A stretch of DNA of 64,000 nt from contig CM041465.1 in the NCBI GenBank assembly GCA_023213395.1, positions 81,537,741 through 81,601,740 of the forward strand, given 5' to 3'. Below, piece by piece: positions 12,076 to 22,547 of the stretch. The notes under the pieces are model-generated. The model worked only from the letters and a program-made list of their open reading frames with translations. It was not told where the DNA came from and made no database searches. Source of the DNA: Cycas panzhihuaensis. Lineage: Eukaryota > Cycadophyta. The translations under genes and the position numbers were made by a program. Within the stretch, counting starts at the first letter, position 1, and the number at the start of each line of letters is the position of its first letter.

Positions 12076-12760
12076 CTTCCCTAATCCTGAGTAGATTAGG
12101 CACACACCTTCTCCTCTTTCGCTCTAAAATGAGCCTAAACTACCTCTCTAAGCGTGTCTCCATTCTCCCTAACTATAGGCATAATGGCAGCTTAGGGTGG
12201 CCTCTCACCTTTATATTTCCATCTCCTCTATTCTATCTTTTCCATTTCCATCCCAGGGGAACCCTTTATCCTAGTTAGATATGTAGACTTTCATTGCTCC
12301 TAAGCATGGAATTACACCCTAACTAGGGCTTCTTACTTGAGTGGTGCCTCCTTCTTGTTATTATTTCCTTTGCATATATGTTATGCTCCTTCAATGGAGA
12401 TGCATAATTCTCCCTCTCCTAGCTTCATACGTACCTATTACCTATACATATGGTGGTTGTGTCTGTCCACTATGAGTGTAGCCTTGTCTAAAGAGAAGCG
12501 CGAGTATCACTCAAGTGATCTAACAGGAAAAGCTATATATAACAATCAAATAAAACCATCGTGATGCATAATCCCTCACACACTAGTACACCCATATCTC
12601 CATGCATCTATCTCTCAATGTATGCGTATAAACAATTAAATAGATAAAACAAAGTAATAACATTATAAAACCATCATAAACATCATGATCATGGGTTGAA
12701 TGGAGTGCCAATTGGCCCTTGCCTGGAATTGCACCTCTAGGAGGGGGTCATTAAACCAGA
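12076..12760 (+). other. 3' tail downstream of integrase, plus strand
   Basis: The gagcctaaactac block at 12131 begins a conserved stem-loop. From about 12316 the sequence (ctaactaggg..., then ttatgctcc and gtgtctgtcc) aligns with the young element at 41960-42180 and with the reverse complement of 24660-24840, where it lies between integrase and the antisense PMD-like gene. Similarity fades after about 12560; an eroded beginning of an antisense gene cannot be excluded. The 75-codon frame at 12337 is not conserved. Confidence 0.55.
12142..12198 (+). other. Conserved 3' stem-loop (left element)
   Basis: Arms CTAAGC (12148-12153) with GCTTAG (12190-12195) and CCATT (12160-12164) with AATGG (12183-12187) can pair, extended by ACC/GGT at the base. 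In the other Tat copies the same positions carry different but complementary arms, which supports selection on the folded RNA. Confidence 0.65.
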
Positions 12761-15048
12761 ATGAGATCAAGGAAAAATAACTAATAATTTTAGTGGCCAT
12801 GTACCTACGAGAACTACGGAAAGAGAACACCTATAAAGGGCATCTGTGCATTGGAATATAGGTTCGAGGACCCATAAATGATGCACAAACTCCTTTAGGG
12901 TAACTCCTCCTCGATTTGGAGTAACGAATGGAAGAGGGACCTCCTTAGTTCCCCGAGTAACCTTGAAAGGGGGCCCTTTCAACCTAGATGGATGAAGGAG
13001 AGAGGAAGGAAGAAAGAGAATACATCCTCATATGAAGAGGTAATGGAGGAGATGAACCTTAGCAAGAAAGAAGAGAAACTCATGTATAAGCCTAAGGCAG
13101 CTTGCAATGCGAGTTAGACAAGAGAGCGGCTAGTTCTGCAAACTAAGCATTGACCAAAGGGTATAACTTAAGAGTTCTAGCTTAGGGAATAAATAAAGAA
13201 GGAGAAACAACCTTGGAAGGAGGTACTCCTAAGGAACTGTACCAAAGGAGGTTCTAGGTATGAAGGGTTGACAAAGGATGTTGTCTTATTTTTGTCTTTA
13301 TATTGCTATATGATAGAGAGATGTGAGGCGAGACTATTGTGCTTGGGGTATACAAGAAATGACTTTAAAAGAAAAACAATGTATTCTTCCTCTTTATCTC
13401 CAGATGCAACCTCACTCTCTTTATTCTTTTATATGCAAGGAAAGAATGCAAGCAAATTGCTAAGTAGGCAAAAAGTTGAAGCAAGAGATGCAAAGCTATT
13501 TCGTGATATGTAATAAAGGGACATGAGTATGTACGGATGAGTGCCTACCCACCTTGCCTAAGCCTTAGTAATGGTGAAGGCCCTTACAAAAGGAGTAAAC
13601 AAGTTGGTGTGCATGCATTAAAGGAGAAGTCAAGCACCTACCGATGTAGACTAGCTAAATCCCCAACTATATGAATTCAAGTGGATAAGGAAGAAACAAC
13701 TAGTAAAGTGTAAAATAACCTAATTGTTTCTTTTCATTTTATCTAGGGGCATACAAGAAATGGGGAGTAAAGGATAAGAGTAGGAAGACTAGGGAGAGAG
13801 ACGTACCCAGAGAATATGACGATCGGGGTAGCGCTATCCTCACCATTCTCGCAATCCTTGATCTTCTCTTCACGGGTGGTGTAATGGGAAGGATGCCTAC
13901 AAAAAGGAGAGGGCTTCCTTACCTTCCCCCAAAACTGAAACAAAAGGAAAATGTAAAGAAAGGAAATGGAAACACTAAAATGACTTTACTTTACAATTTT
14001 AAAGTGATAGAAAAGCAACTACTAAGTGAAAGAGGAGCATACCTAGGATGAAGATCCCAACTTACTACAAACAAAAGGAAACCTACACAAATAATGCTTG
14101 CCTTTTCCCAAGGGACACCCAACACATATGGGGATAAGTATGTGCAAGGAAATATGGCAAAATGCATGTCTCTCTTTAAAAAAAAAAAAAAACATTCAAT
14201 GTTAATATTGCTCCTTATTTCACATATATTATTAAATATGTGATGTGGGAGAAAGGGGGTGAGAAGGAGAGAAATGGGTAGCCTCAGAATGGTTAACCCT
14301 CCATATCTGAATTGCTCTACACTATCCACAAGCACCAAGAGAAAGGGTAAAGAAAGTAAAACAACCCAATAATAAGTGCAAACAAGTTTCTGTGAAAGTG
14401 GACAAGAGTAGTAAAAGGAGTTACAAATGTTGTAAAAGTTGTAAAGTGTAACTTTTACAGTTTTGTTGTAAGAGTTAACCCAAAATACAAAAGGGGTATG
14501 GAGTAGGGTTGAATCCCTAGCCATGTAGGATCTTTGATAGCTAGTTGCAAATGTAGCAATGGGTTGCCTACGGTGCCACCAGTATATATCTTCTCCTCAA
14601 TGGTTCTCCAAGAAATCAAGGAAGGTATAGAGGAGAGGGGGGGAGAGAAAGGGGGTTGCCCTTAAGGAGAAGGCGTTTTAGGTGTAGGACCACACTATGG
14701 CTCCTTTCTCTCTTTGTATAACCCTCTTCCCTACTACCTCCTTGAAGAACCTAAAGAGAACCAAGAGTGAGGAAGTGGATAGGCCAAGAGGAGGGAGGGT
14801 TTGCCTCCCGATACAATAGAGAAAAGAAGAAAGAAACTCACTGTAAGAAGCATCAATAGAAGAGTATCTATGCTATTCAAAAGGAAAATCAAAGGACTGA
14901 TCTAAGAGTACCTGGTAAAGGGAGATCTAAAATATACCTACCTTGCAAACTAGGTGAAGAAGAGGATCTCGTAGGGTTTGTTGGAAGAAACCCTTGTAGT
15001 GCAGCAAATGAAGAACAAAACCTTAATCAAAAGGACACCTGGAGCTTG
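12761..15048 (-). mobile_element. Inverted leader and truncated LTR of a Tat element (copy 1)
   Basis: On the minus strand this is a leader (about 12790-12963, matching 5030-5200 of the left element), a primer-site motif (ggttactcgggg, just below 12963) and then an LTR read backwards from its terminal CA at 12964-12965. The LTR fragment of about 2.08 kb lacks roughly the first 0.9 kb, including the first palindrome. At 15048 it is cut by a junction to plus-strand RT sequence. The 177-codon minus-strand frame at 13991-14524 lies inside the LTR and has no counterpart in other LTR copies. Confidence 0.7.
14431..14459. other. LTR inverted repeat (second position)
   Basis: Arms tgtaaaagtt and aacttttaca flank a 9-nt centre. 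It is collinear with the inverted repeat at 3545-3567 of the left LTR, and its duplicate lies near 31580-31608. Confidence 0.5.
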
Positions 15049-16015
15049 GTGATGCAATTTATCTTTCATGACCTCCCATAAACAAAAGATTTTAGGTTTT
15101 CATGGAAGACATGATGGATCTTTCGTACATAAGGGCCCACCATCCTAATGATTTATGAGCCATCTTTACCGGGTCTCACAAATATCACGTGAGATTAAAC
15201 CCTCTTAAATATCTGTTTGTTGTAACATCTAGTAAACTCCTTAGTTTTCTTGTTTCAAAACAAGGAATCTAGATTGATCCTAATAAAGTCAAGGCCATCC
15301 TTGGCATGTCTCCTCCCAAGACTCAACGATAAATTAAGTCATTTTTGGGTAGATTAGGCTTCCTCAGGCATATTTTGGCAAACTTTGCCATAAATGCTAA
15401 ACCCTTCACTAACTTATTGAAGAAGGGGGATCCTTCTGTGTGGTCTCCAAAGGCCCAGGAAGCTTTGGAAGAGCTCAAAAGAGCCTTGGCTTCCACCCTA
15501 ATCTTGGTGCCTACCCTCTTCGATCGATCCTTTATCATTTATAATTCATCTATTGATGAGTCATTAGGGGCTATGCTCACCCAAGAGGATGACTCAAGAA
15601 CCAAGAGGGACATCTACTTTATCAGTCGTACCTTAGTTGTTGTTGAGCTTAACTACTCCCCTACCGAGAAGGAATGTCTCACCTTGGTGCATGCCACCAA
15701 GAAATTCAGGCATTATCAAATGATCGTTCAAACCAATCCCTTGAGATACCTCTTAACCTGATATGATCTAATAGGTAAGATCATCAAGTGGGCCATCCTC
15801 CTTCAAGAATTTGACCTCCAAATCGTTAATAGGAAGTCAAAGAAAGGGATGGTGGTTACCGAACAACTAGTTGATTCCCCCATCTGTAACTCTTCGAACG
15901 TTGCTATTGATGACTCTTGACCAGATGAGCCTATCTTTTCCATTCAAAACTCATCCCTCTATCCATTGATTAATAGTGAATGGTGCGGGGACATTATCGA
16001 TACCTCACTAAGTAG
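15049..16015 (+). pseudogene. Second RT-RNase H fragment, plus strand (copy 1)
   Basis: The fragment enters RT at the codons after MPFGLKN, at MQFIFHDL, so the N-terminal fingers and palm are missing. The active-site segment reads FMEDM near 15097-15111: the first Asp of FMDD is now Glu. RNase H lies at about 15470-15900 and an open frame of 138 codons covers 15345-15761. That frame ends RYLLT-stop, a stop found at the same codon in the other plus-strand copies. It resembles the 61698-62668 fragment more in layout than the left element, because both follow the same inverted LTR junction. Confidence 0.75.
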
Positions 16016-17221
16016 TAGTATCATCTCGATGTTAGTGATAAAGTAAGGTCATACATTACGACCACTCCTAAGAAGTACTTCCTCATAGAAGGGGTGTTAT
16101 ACAAAAGATCCTTTGATGGCATCTGCTTTATTCCATCGATCTTAATAGCAAACTAAATACTTTGTGAGTTCCACAATGACATTTGTGTGGGCCACTTTAG
16201 AGGCCAATCCATGGCCCAAAGGATCTTTTGCATGGGTTACTATTAGTTGCCCCTCTTCAAGGATGCCCATGCCTATGCCTTGCGATGTCGTAGGTGTTAG
16301 GAGCACACCAACATCTTCCATTTACCTTCTGAGGACCTACGCCCCATTATTTCTCCATGGCCTTTCTCTCAATGTGGATTAGAATTCATTAGGGACATAA
16401 CCCCTTCTTCTTCATTGCAGTATAAGTTTATCTTGACCGTGATAAATTATTTCACTAAATAGGTTGAAGCATTCCCTTTATCTTCCACTTCCAGTAAGAC
16501 AGTAGCCACTTTCATCTACCAACACATTATCTATTTATTCAAGGTTCCAGATATCTTGATCACAGATAATGAAACTCCTATTTGTAATAAAGAAATGGAT
16601 GAGATTTGCAAGAAGTTTCAAATATCCCATAACATTTCCTCTGCTTATTACCCTTGGGCCAATGGCCAAATTGAATCATTTAAGAAAACTCTCATAAGCA
16701 TCCTAAAGAAAACCATCACTTAATCTCAAGAATATTGGCACCTTCAACTTCCCTTGGCTTTATGGGTGTATGACACTTCCATTTGCATAGCCAAAGGGAT
16801 GACTCTGTTCTCCCTCGTGTATGGAATTGAGGTAGTCCTTCCTTTGGAAGTTGAAATTCCCTCCTTGCGAGTTTCCCTTCGAGGTATTATCGACAGGGAA
16901 TCGTATTGTAAGGCCTACCTCCTTGATCTCGAACCTTTAGATGAGAGGCATTTGATTGTATATCAAGCAAATCTTGCCTCTAAAGCTAGGGTGCAAAGAA
17001 CATATGACAAATATCTTCACCCTCACCCTTTGCATCCTAAGGGCCATGTCCTTAAGTTAGAATATCTCCATAATCGCCTATCCAAATTTGGGCCTAAATG
17101 GGTTCATCGTTCTGTCATTCTCGAAAGTGTCGATAATGGCGCCTATAGGATTGCAACTCTAGAAGGTCTTGAGTTTGAGAAGGCCATCAACAGCAAATTC
17201 CTAAAGAAATTCTATGTGTAA
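16016..17221 (+). pseudogene. Second integrase, plus strand (copy 1)
   Basis: All parts are present: zinc-binding region near 16250-16320, first catalytic Asp near 16390, second Asp in ITDNE near 16560 and catalytic Glu in ANGQIESF near 16665. The C-terminal frame of 155 codons (16754-17221) ends FLKKFYV. A TAA replaces a Gln before SQEYW near 16721, as in the other copies. Apart from stops, this is the best preserved plus-strand integrase. It belongs to the composite that begins with the inverted LTR fragment. Confidence 0.75.
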
Positions 17222-17458
17222 CCTTCCCTACTCCTGAGTAGATTAGGTACACCCCTTCTCCTCTTTCACTCTGAAATAAGCCTGAACTACCTCTCGGTGT
17301 CTCCATTCTTCCTAACCATAGGTAAAATGGCGACAGGTGGCCTCTCACTTTTATAATTCCATCTCCTCTATTTAAACTTTTCCATTTCCCTCATAGGGGA
17401 ACCCTTCATCCTAGTTATATGTGTATACTTATGTTACTCCTAAGAATGGAATTACACC
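17222..17458 (+). other. 3' tail after the second integrase (copy 1)
   Basis: The conserved tail starts as in the left element (ccttccctactcctgagtag) and ends at attacacc, where the left element continues ctaactaggg at 12318. A chromovirus LTR begins at that point. The stem-loop here is damaged (cggtgtctcc and gcgacagg), while the duplicate at 34442-34489 reads agcgtgtctcc and gcagcttaggg; this looks like consensus error. Confidence 0.55.
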
Positions 17459-18500
17459 TGATCCAAATTTGAATGGAAAAGTAAAGACTTAATCCAATCG
17501 AAACAAATCCAGAACAAATTTACAATAATATTACATTAATTTGAAGATATTTAAAATTTCTCTTATAAAATTCCTTATGTTTGTGCTCTATTAAGTATGC
17601 AAAGGATTGCTACAGCAAGTTGGGAGAGATAAAATAACTATTGGGTACTTTTTAGACTGCTACATACTCTTTGGAACCACTGCCAACAAAGTATGCATGG
17701 AGTTTTGGTTGTTGATAACCAAAAGAAATCCATTTCTTGGAGAAGAATTCTACTGGTATCTCTTCCTTGGACTGCTGCGACTATTTTTTTCTTCCCTCGG
17801 GTGCAACTACGCCTTCTTGGGCTCCTTCACTACCCCCACAAACATATTTGGGCATTGTTCTGTTGCTCCTTCCGCCTATTTGTACTTTCATTTCTTCTTT
17901 CTCTCCTATGCAGATTTTCCATCTTAGAGATGTTCTTTCTTTTCAAAAAGTAATTTTGGATCAGCTTTCCTCAAATCTTGCTCCTCTTATTGCGTTTATG
18001 GCTGCTGGGCATCCTTCCATGTCTTCCATGAAGAAAACTCGTTGTTTTAAAACCCTACGGTGCGTAGTTTCTTCCTCAATAATTTTTCCATTTTTTAGTT
18101 CTTCAATGAATTCATAAACGGTTAAAAAAAACCCACCTAAATCCATTTAATCAAGGGGCTTTCTCTTTTATTGCATAGAGGACACGTGTAAAAATGTCCT
18201 CCTAAAATTTTGTGCAAAACGGACTCCGTTTCCCCCATAAAAAACATTGTTGTTTTTACATTTTTACCGTTTTCCATTTTCTACAGTCCGCACTGTTGCA
18301 CTTGCAGTCCGCATTGGTTGCACTTGTAGTTGTGCTTGCAGTTGCACCTGTAAACTACGTGGTTGCACTTGTAGACCACTTGATTGCACTTATAGTCCAC
18401 TTGGTTGCACTTGTAGACCACCCTTTTGCACTTAGTTGTACTTGGTTATACTTTTTTTTGCTTTTTTTAAGCATCTTAATGGCATTTTTCTATTAAATGA
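17459..18500 (-). repeat. 3' LTR of the chromovirus (copy 1, outer edge sure, inner edge approximate)
   Basis: The plus-strand TG at 17459 is the terminal CA of a minus-strand LTR. The block holds a 21-bp minisatellite (18296-18445), an acacgtgtc box near 18181 and a tgcaataaaa segment near 18168. The inner limit, between about 18480 and 18640, could not be fixed because no second LTR is present. Frames of 61-126 codons at 17607-18146 lie within it and are not considered genes. Confidence 0.5.
18296..18445. repeat. Minisatellite with a 21-bp period
   Basis: The core ttgcact/ttgcac recurs at 18296, 18318, 18342, 18363, 18384, 18405 and (ttgca) 18426. The last four intervals are exactly 21 bp. 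In the second copy of the duplication this array is split by the element at 35465-45230. Confidence 0.8.
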
Positions 18501-18639
18501 AGGTTACAAACATGAAAAACAAGGCATTTTAAGAGTATTATGAAATTAAAGATCTAAAAATAGATTAGAACTCCCTTTTTTTAAGAGTTCATGGCCTCAT
18601 GAACTTTATAGTTGTAGATGAGGGAATTTGATTTTCCCT

Positions 18640-21600
18640 ATCTCCCTATTGTACCATTTTGCCTTGTTGGGTACTTATCCTTTTTCTGCAATTTTGAAGG
18701 ACTCGATTGTGCCTCTTCGAGTCTTGGTCTACTTCCTTTGAAGAATGCAATCATTTTTCATTGGTTCCTCTTTCTCTATTCGCAACTCACCTGGATTTGG
18801 TAAGAGTGGAACTCTATCTTCGTCTTTATCCAACATGGATGGCTTGAACATCTTTAGATTCTCAACATTCACTACGGAATACATCTTCATGAATTCTGGA
18901 AGTTCAAGATAGAAATCATTTTCCCCAATCTTCTTCAAGATTGTAAAAGGGCCATAATGTATAGGCTTTAACTTTTTGCCTTCACCTTATAATTGTTTTT
19001 TACTAAGGTGCAACCAAACTCTATCTCCTTCTTTAAAGGAATGGCTAGTTCTATATGCATCGTGCCTCTATTTGTATCTCTGTTGGGATTTTTAAAGCTT
19101 ATCTTAAACTTGTTGATGGATTTTTTTTATTCTTTCCAAGAATCTTTATGCCTTTTCATCTGCTTCTTTCTCCTTTCCATTTCCTATAGAAAGTTGAGTA
19201 GAAAATTCTAGATCGAAAGGACTTGCAAGAAGAAATTCTAAATATACCTCAAATGGTGATTTCTGGGTTGAGCTATGGATAGCTCTATTGAAGGCAAATT
19301 GCAAGTATAGGAGACTTTCATCCCAAGTCTTAGGATGCTTGGTATTGTATCCTCGTAACAACAGTACTAATGTCCTATTGACAACTTCAGTCTGGTCATC
19401 TGTTTGAGGATGAAAAGCCATGCTCATATTTAGCTTCGTATCCATCATTCCCCAAAGTGTTTGCTAAAAATGAATTAGAAAGCTGATGTCTCAATCAGAA
19501 ATGATTGAGCAGGGAAGTCCAAAATGCTCCCAAATATGCAGGAAAAATAATGTAGCTATGTCTTCTCCTATATGTGTCTTTCTATAGGGAATCAATATCA
19601 CCATTTTATTGAACCAATCAACAACTACAAACAAATAATCCATACCATTTTTGGTTCATAGTAGTCCTCCGAGGAAATCCATGGAGATACTCTCCCATGG
19701 TCGTGATGGAACAGGAAGTGGAATGTACAATCCAAACTTCCTATTGGACGGCTTTGATGTGCTACTTAATGTACACCCTCGTACTCTTGTAGTCACATCT
19801 TGATGCATATTTGGCCAATACATATATTGCTACAAGTTTAGTAATGTCTTTCCCACTCCAAAGTGTCTTGGAACCTGAGAGGTGTGAGCTTCTCTTACCC
19901 ACTTCATTCGGTCTACATGTTTTGGAATGTACAGCTTGTCTTGCTTGAAAAGAAGGCCATCTTTCAGCTGGAAATCAGCAACTACTTTTCCTTGCTGTAG
20001 CTACTCAAAGACATGCTTGAATGCCTCATCTTTCAGGTATAAATCAACATATTCATCATGGAAGAAAGGTTGAAATTGTATAGCTACCAACAAACTAGAA
20101 ATACCTTGTTGTTGAGGAGGTCTAGACAACAAGTCTATAATTTTATTTGTCGTTCCTTTCCTGTACTTAACTACATTGTGAAACTGCTGCAAATAGGACA
20201 TCCACTTCATATGCCTAGCCTGTTACAATTTAGACTGAGTCTACAAGAATTACAAAGGCTTGTGGTCAATGTGGATGACCACTTCTTTTCCTAACAAATA
20301 TGGTCTCCAATGCTTCACTGCTTGGTGCAATGCATAGAGCTCCTTATCATAAGTTGGGTAGTTTATGACAGCTCCATTAAATGTCTCTCAATGGTATGTT
20401 ATTGGTCTTCCTTCTTGCTTCAACACTTCTCCCATGGCATAGCCTAAAGCATCAGTCTCAAATTCAAATGGTTTCTGCAACGAGGGTAAAGTTAACACTT
20501 GTGCCTCACAAATTTTCTACTTCAAAAGCCTGAAAGCTTTTTCTTATTCATTTTTCCAATGAAACTTTGCATGTCCTCCTGCCAATGCATGAAGAGGTGC
20601 TGCAATTTGAGAGAATTTGAAAATAATTTTTCTTAAATATTAACATGCACCAATGAAACTTCTTACCTCCGTGGTTGTCTTGGGTGTGGGCTAATTGAGA
20701 ATGAGTTTAATCTTTGTTGGGTCAATCTTCAACTCTCCTCCTCCAACTATGAAACCTAAGAAGATGAGAGATTACTTTCTAAACTCGCACTTCTTCATAT
20801 TAAGTTTCAACTACTGCTCTTGGAGAACTTTAAGCACTTGCTTAACATGTTGGAGATTCTCCTCTCAAGTATGACTAAAAATCAGAATATCATCTAGATA
20901 AACAAATACAAGGTCATCAATGAAAGGTCTTAATACCTCATTCATCAACCTCATGGAGGTGGTAGGTGCATTGCACAGACTAAACGACATTACCAACCAT
21001 TCGAATAATCCTTGCTTCGATTTAAAGGTTGTCTTCCAAGTATCCTCCTCTTAGATTGGAACCTGATGGTAGCCTGATTTCAGGTCCAATTTGTTGAAAT
21101 ATCTTACTGACTGTAGCTGATCCAATAAGTCATTTATTCGTGGTAAGGGATGTCGATTCTTTATGGTGATCTTATTCAAAGCTCGGTAATCAATACACAT
21201 TCTCCATCCTCCATCTTTCTTTGGCACCAAAACAATAGGTGAACCACATGGGAAACAACGCAGCTTGATCACTTCTTGTTCTAAGAGCTCTTAAATCTGC
21301 CTCTTAATCTCTTCATTCTCCAAAACTAAGTTTTAGTAGAGACTAAGATTTGGCAAAGGTGAATCGTCAACCTGCTGGATTTCATATTCAATTTCCCTTT
21401 TAGGGGGCAGCCCTTTTGGCTCTTGGAATATGTTATTATACTTATTCCTTAGGCCTTTAATCTGCTGCACTTGCTTCCTATCTAGTGCCTATATTGAGGA
21501 CTATACTTGCTCTTTTCCTTCCACATTTAACTTTATCATCAATAGCACAAACTTCCTACAAGCATTAATCAATCTTTTCACTTGTTGGGAAGCTATGAGA

Positions 21601-21990
21601 GAGATCTTCTTTTGTGGCTTTGATGCATTGATCAGATATGATTTCCTGTCCTTGATGAGTCAAATCTTTCTCAGCCTCCTATGATGAACTCCATCTCTAT
21701 CATAGAGATATGGGATGCTAAACAAAACTTGACAAACATCCAAAGGGACTACTTCATCAATGAACTTTTGGATTCCTCTATCAAATATGGCATCAACCAT
21801 ACTTTGCTTCACTTGGATTCTTACCATGAAGAGCTCCTCTCTAATCTCTAGATCAACTTGCTGATGGTTATTTTTAGGCTATGCATTAGCCATGAGCATC
21901 AACTTCTCATTGGCTCCTTCAATGCCACAAACTTCTTCATCACCCATAGAGTTAAGTAAAGCTTTACCTTCACTTTTAGCTTTACCTTTT
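18640..21990 (-). pseudogene. Chromovirus pol: protease region, RT, RNase H, integrase, GPY/F (copy 1)
   Basis: RT is near 21290-20600: [20 protein letters not shown] and the active site VYLDDILIF at about 20886-20910. RNase H covers about 20550-20000. Integrase runs from the zinc-binding HTSQVPRHFG region near 19890 through a first Asp in SMDFLGG near 19680 and a second in IISD near 19495 to the Glu of QTEVVNRTL near 19385. After it come YGPFTILKKIGENDFYLELP and VVNVENLKMF, a GPY/F module (about 18960-18840). A degraded chromodomain-like tail (near 18770-18640, with AKWYNRE) may follow. The protease has no readable active site. Many stops make the copy inactive. Confidence 0.8.
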
Positions 21991-22004
21991 CCCTTGTTCT
22001 TGGG

Positions 22005-22545
22005 TCATTTCTCTGGGTGTAGGAACTGACAATCATCTATGATGTGACTTGCTCGCTTGCAATGAGTACAAGTGACTTTGATTTGGGTGGTATTGGCTTG
22101 TTTCTTCTTGCTAAAACCCCCAATGGGTTGTTGTCCAACTTTACCTAGAAACCTCTTTCCTTGGGTAGGTTTGTTGCTACCTTCTTGAGGTGTAAGCTTT
22201 TTCCTCTCAGTGAAAACCTTCTTATTCCTTTTTTCTATGGCAATCACCTTCTTGCTAACTTCATCGAGTGATTTAACTTCAAATAGTTGAAGTTCTTGTT
22301 GAATATGCTGGTGCATCCCTCCAATATACTTTAGCATGATGTCTTTACCTAGTAAAGAGATGCCCAATACAACAACTTGCTTTTGAAATTCTGTTGTGTA
22401 GTCTTGGACATTTGGCCTCTTTCACATCGATAATATTGTGATTTAATCCTCTATTGCTCTTCATACCCAATAGGATAGAATTATTTCTTTATGAGGATTT
22501 TAAATTATTGCCAGGTGATTTCATTTATATTATGGCATTTAAGAC
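22005..22545 (-). pseudogene. Chromovirus gag, C-terminal part (copy 1)
   Basis: An open stretch of 120 codons (22367-22005) holds a CCHC zinc knuckle, C-T-H-C-K-R-A-S-H-I-I-D-D-C, near its end. That knuckle binds RNA in the nucleocapsid. Upstream, up to about 22545, fragments such as FYPIGYEEQ and YYR belong to the end of the capsid domain. The remaining N-terminal half of gag is missing at the junction with the PMD-like sequence. Confidence 0.75.
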
Positions 22546-22547
22546 AC

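Larger units (their letters stand above)
2042..12760 (+). mobile_element. Decayed Tat-type Ty3/gypsy element, plus strand, without its 3' LTR
   Basis: Components in order are 5' LTR, primer-binding site, leader, gag, protease, RT-RNase H, integrase and 3' tail. The order RT-RH-INT defines Ty3/gypsy. The gag knuckle spacing, the conserved linker before RT and the RT wording place it with the Tat lineage. Every gene carries stops and frameshifts, so the copy is dead. The element loses its identity between about 12560 and 12790, where sequence homologous to a leader and LTR in the opposite orientation begins. No plus-strand 3' LTR follows. From 9916 onward it is part of a tandem duplication. Confidence 0.8.
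17459..22545 (-). mobile_element. Chromovirus-type Ty3/gypsy element, minus strand, 5' truncated (copy 1)
   Basis: Read on the minus strand the order is gag, protease region, RT, RNase H, integrase, GPY/F module and 3' LTR. It is inserted in the Tat 3' tail: the LTR end TG at 17459 follows attacacc, which is continuous in the uninterrupted tail at 12311-12318. At the other end the gag frame breaks off near 22545, directly against the PMD-like sequence, with no 5' LTR. The 5' end was therefore lost by deletion or rearrangement. Confidence 0.75.

Noticed and set aside
12849-12861. aggttcgaggacc, similar to a tRNA B box / T arm
   Set aside because: No A box, acceptor stem or tRNA fold surrounds it; it is part of the conserved retroelement leader.
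13991-14524. 177-codon hydrophobic minus-strand frame (and its duplicate at 31140-31673)
   Set aside because: It lies inside a truncated LTR, and the homologous LTRs at 2042-4993 and 58992-61500 have no corresponding frame.
18247-18435. Cys-rich peptide frame with repeated GCTCRPL-like units
   Set aside because: It is the translation of the 21-bp minisatellite in an LTR; the period is a multiple of three, so any frame repeats.
18296-18445. CRISPR-like array
   Set aside because: Units are adjacent and of one 21-bp period without distinct spacers, and the context is a plant retroelement LTR.
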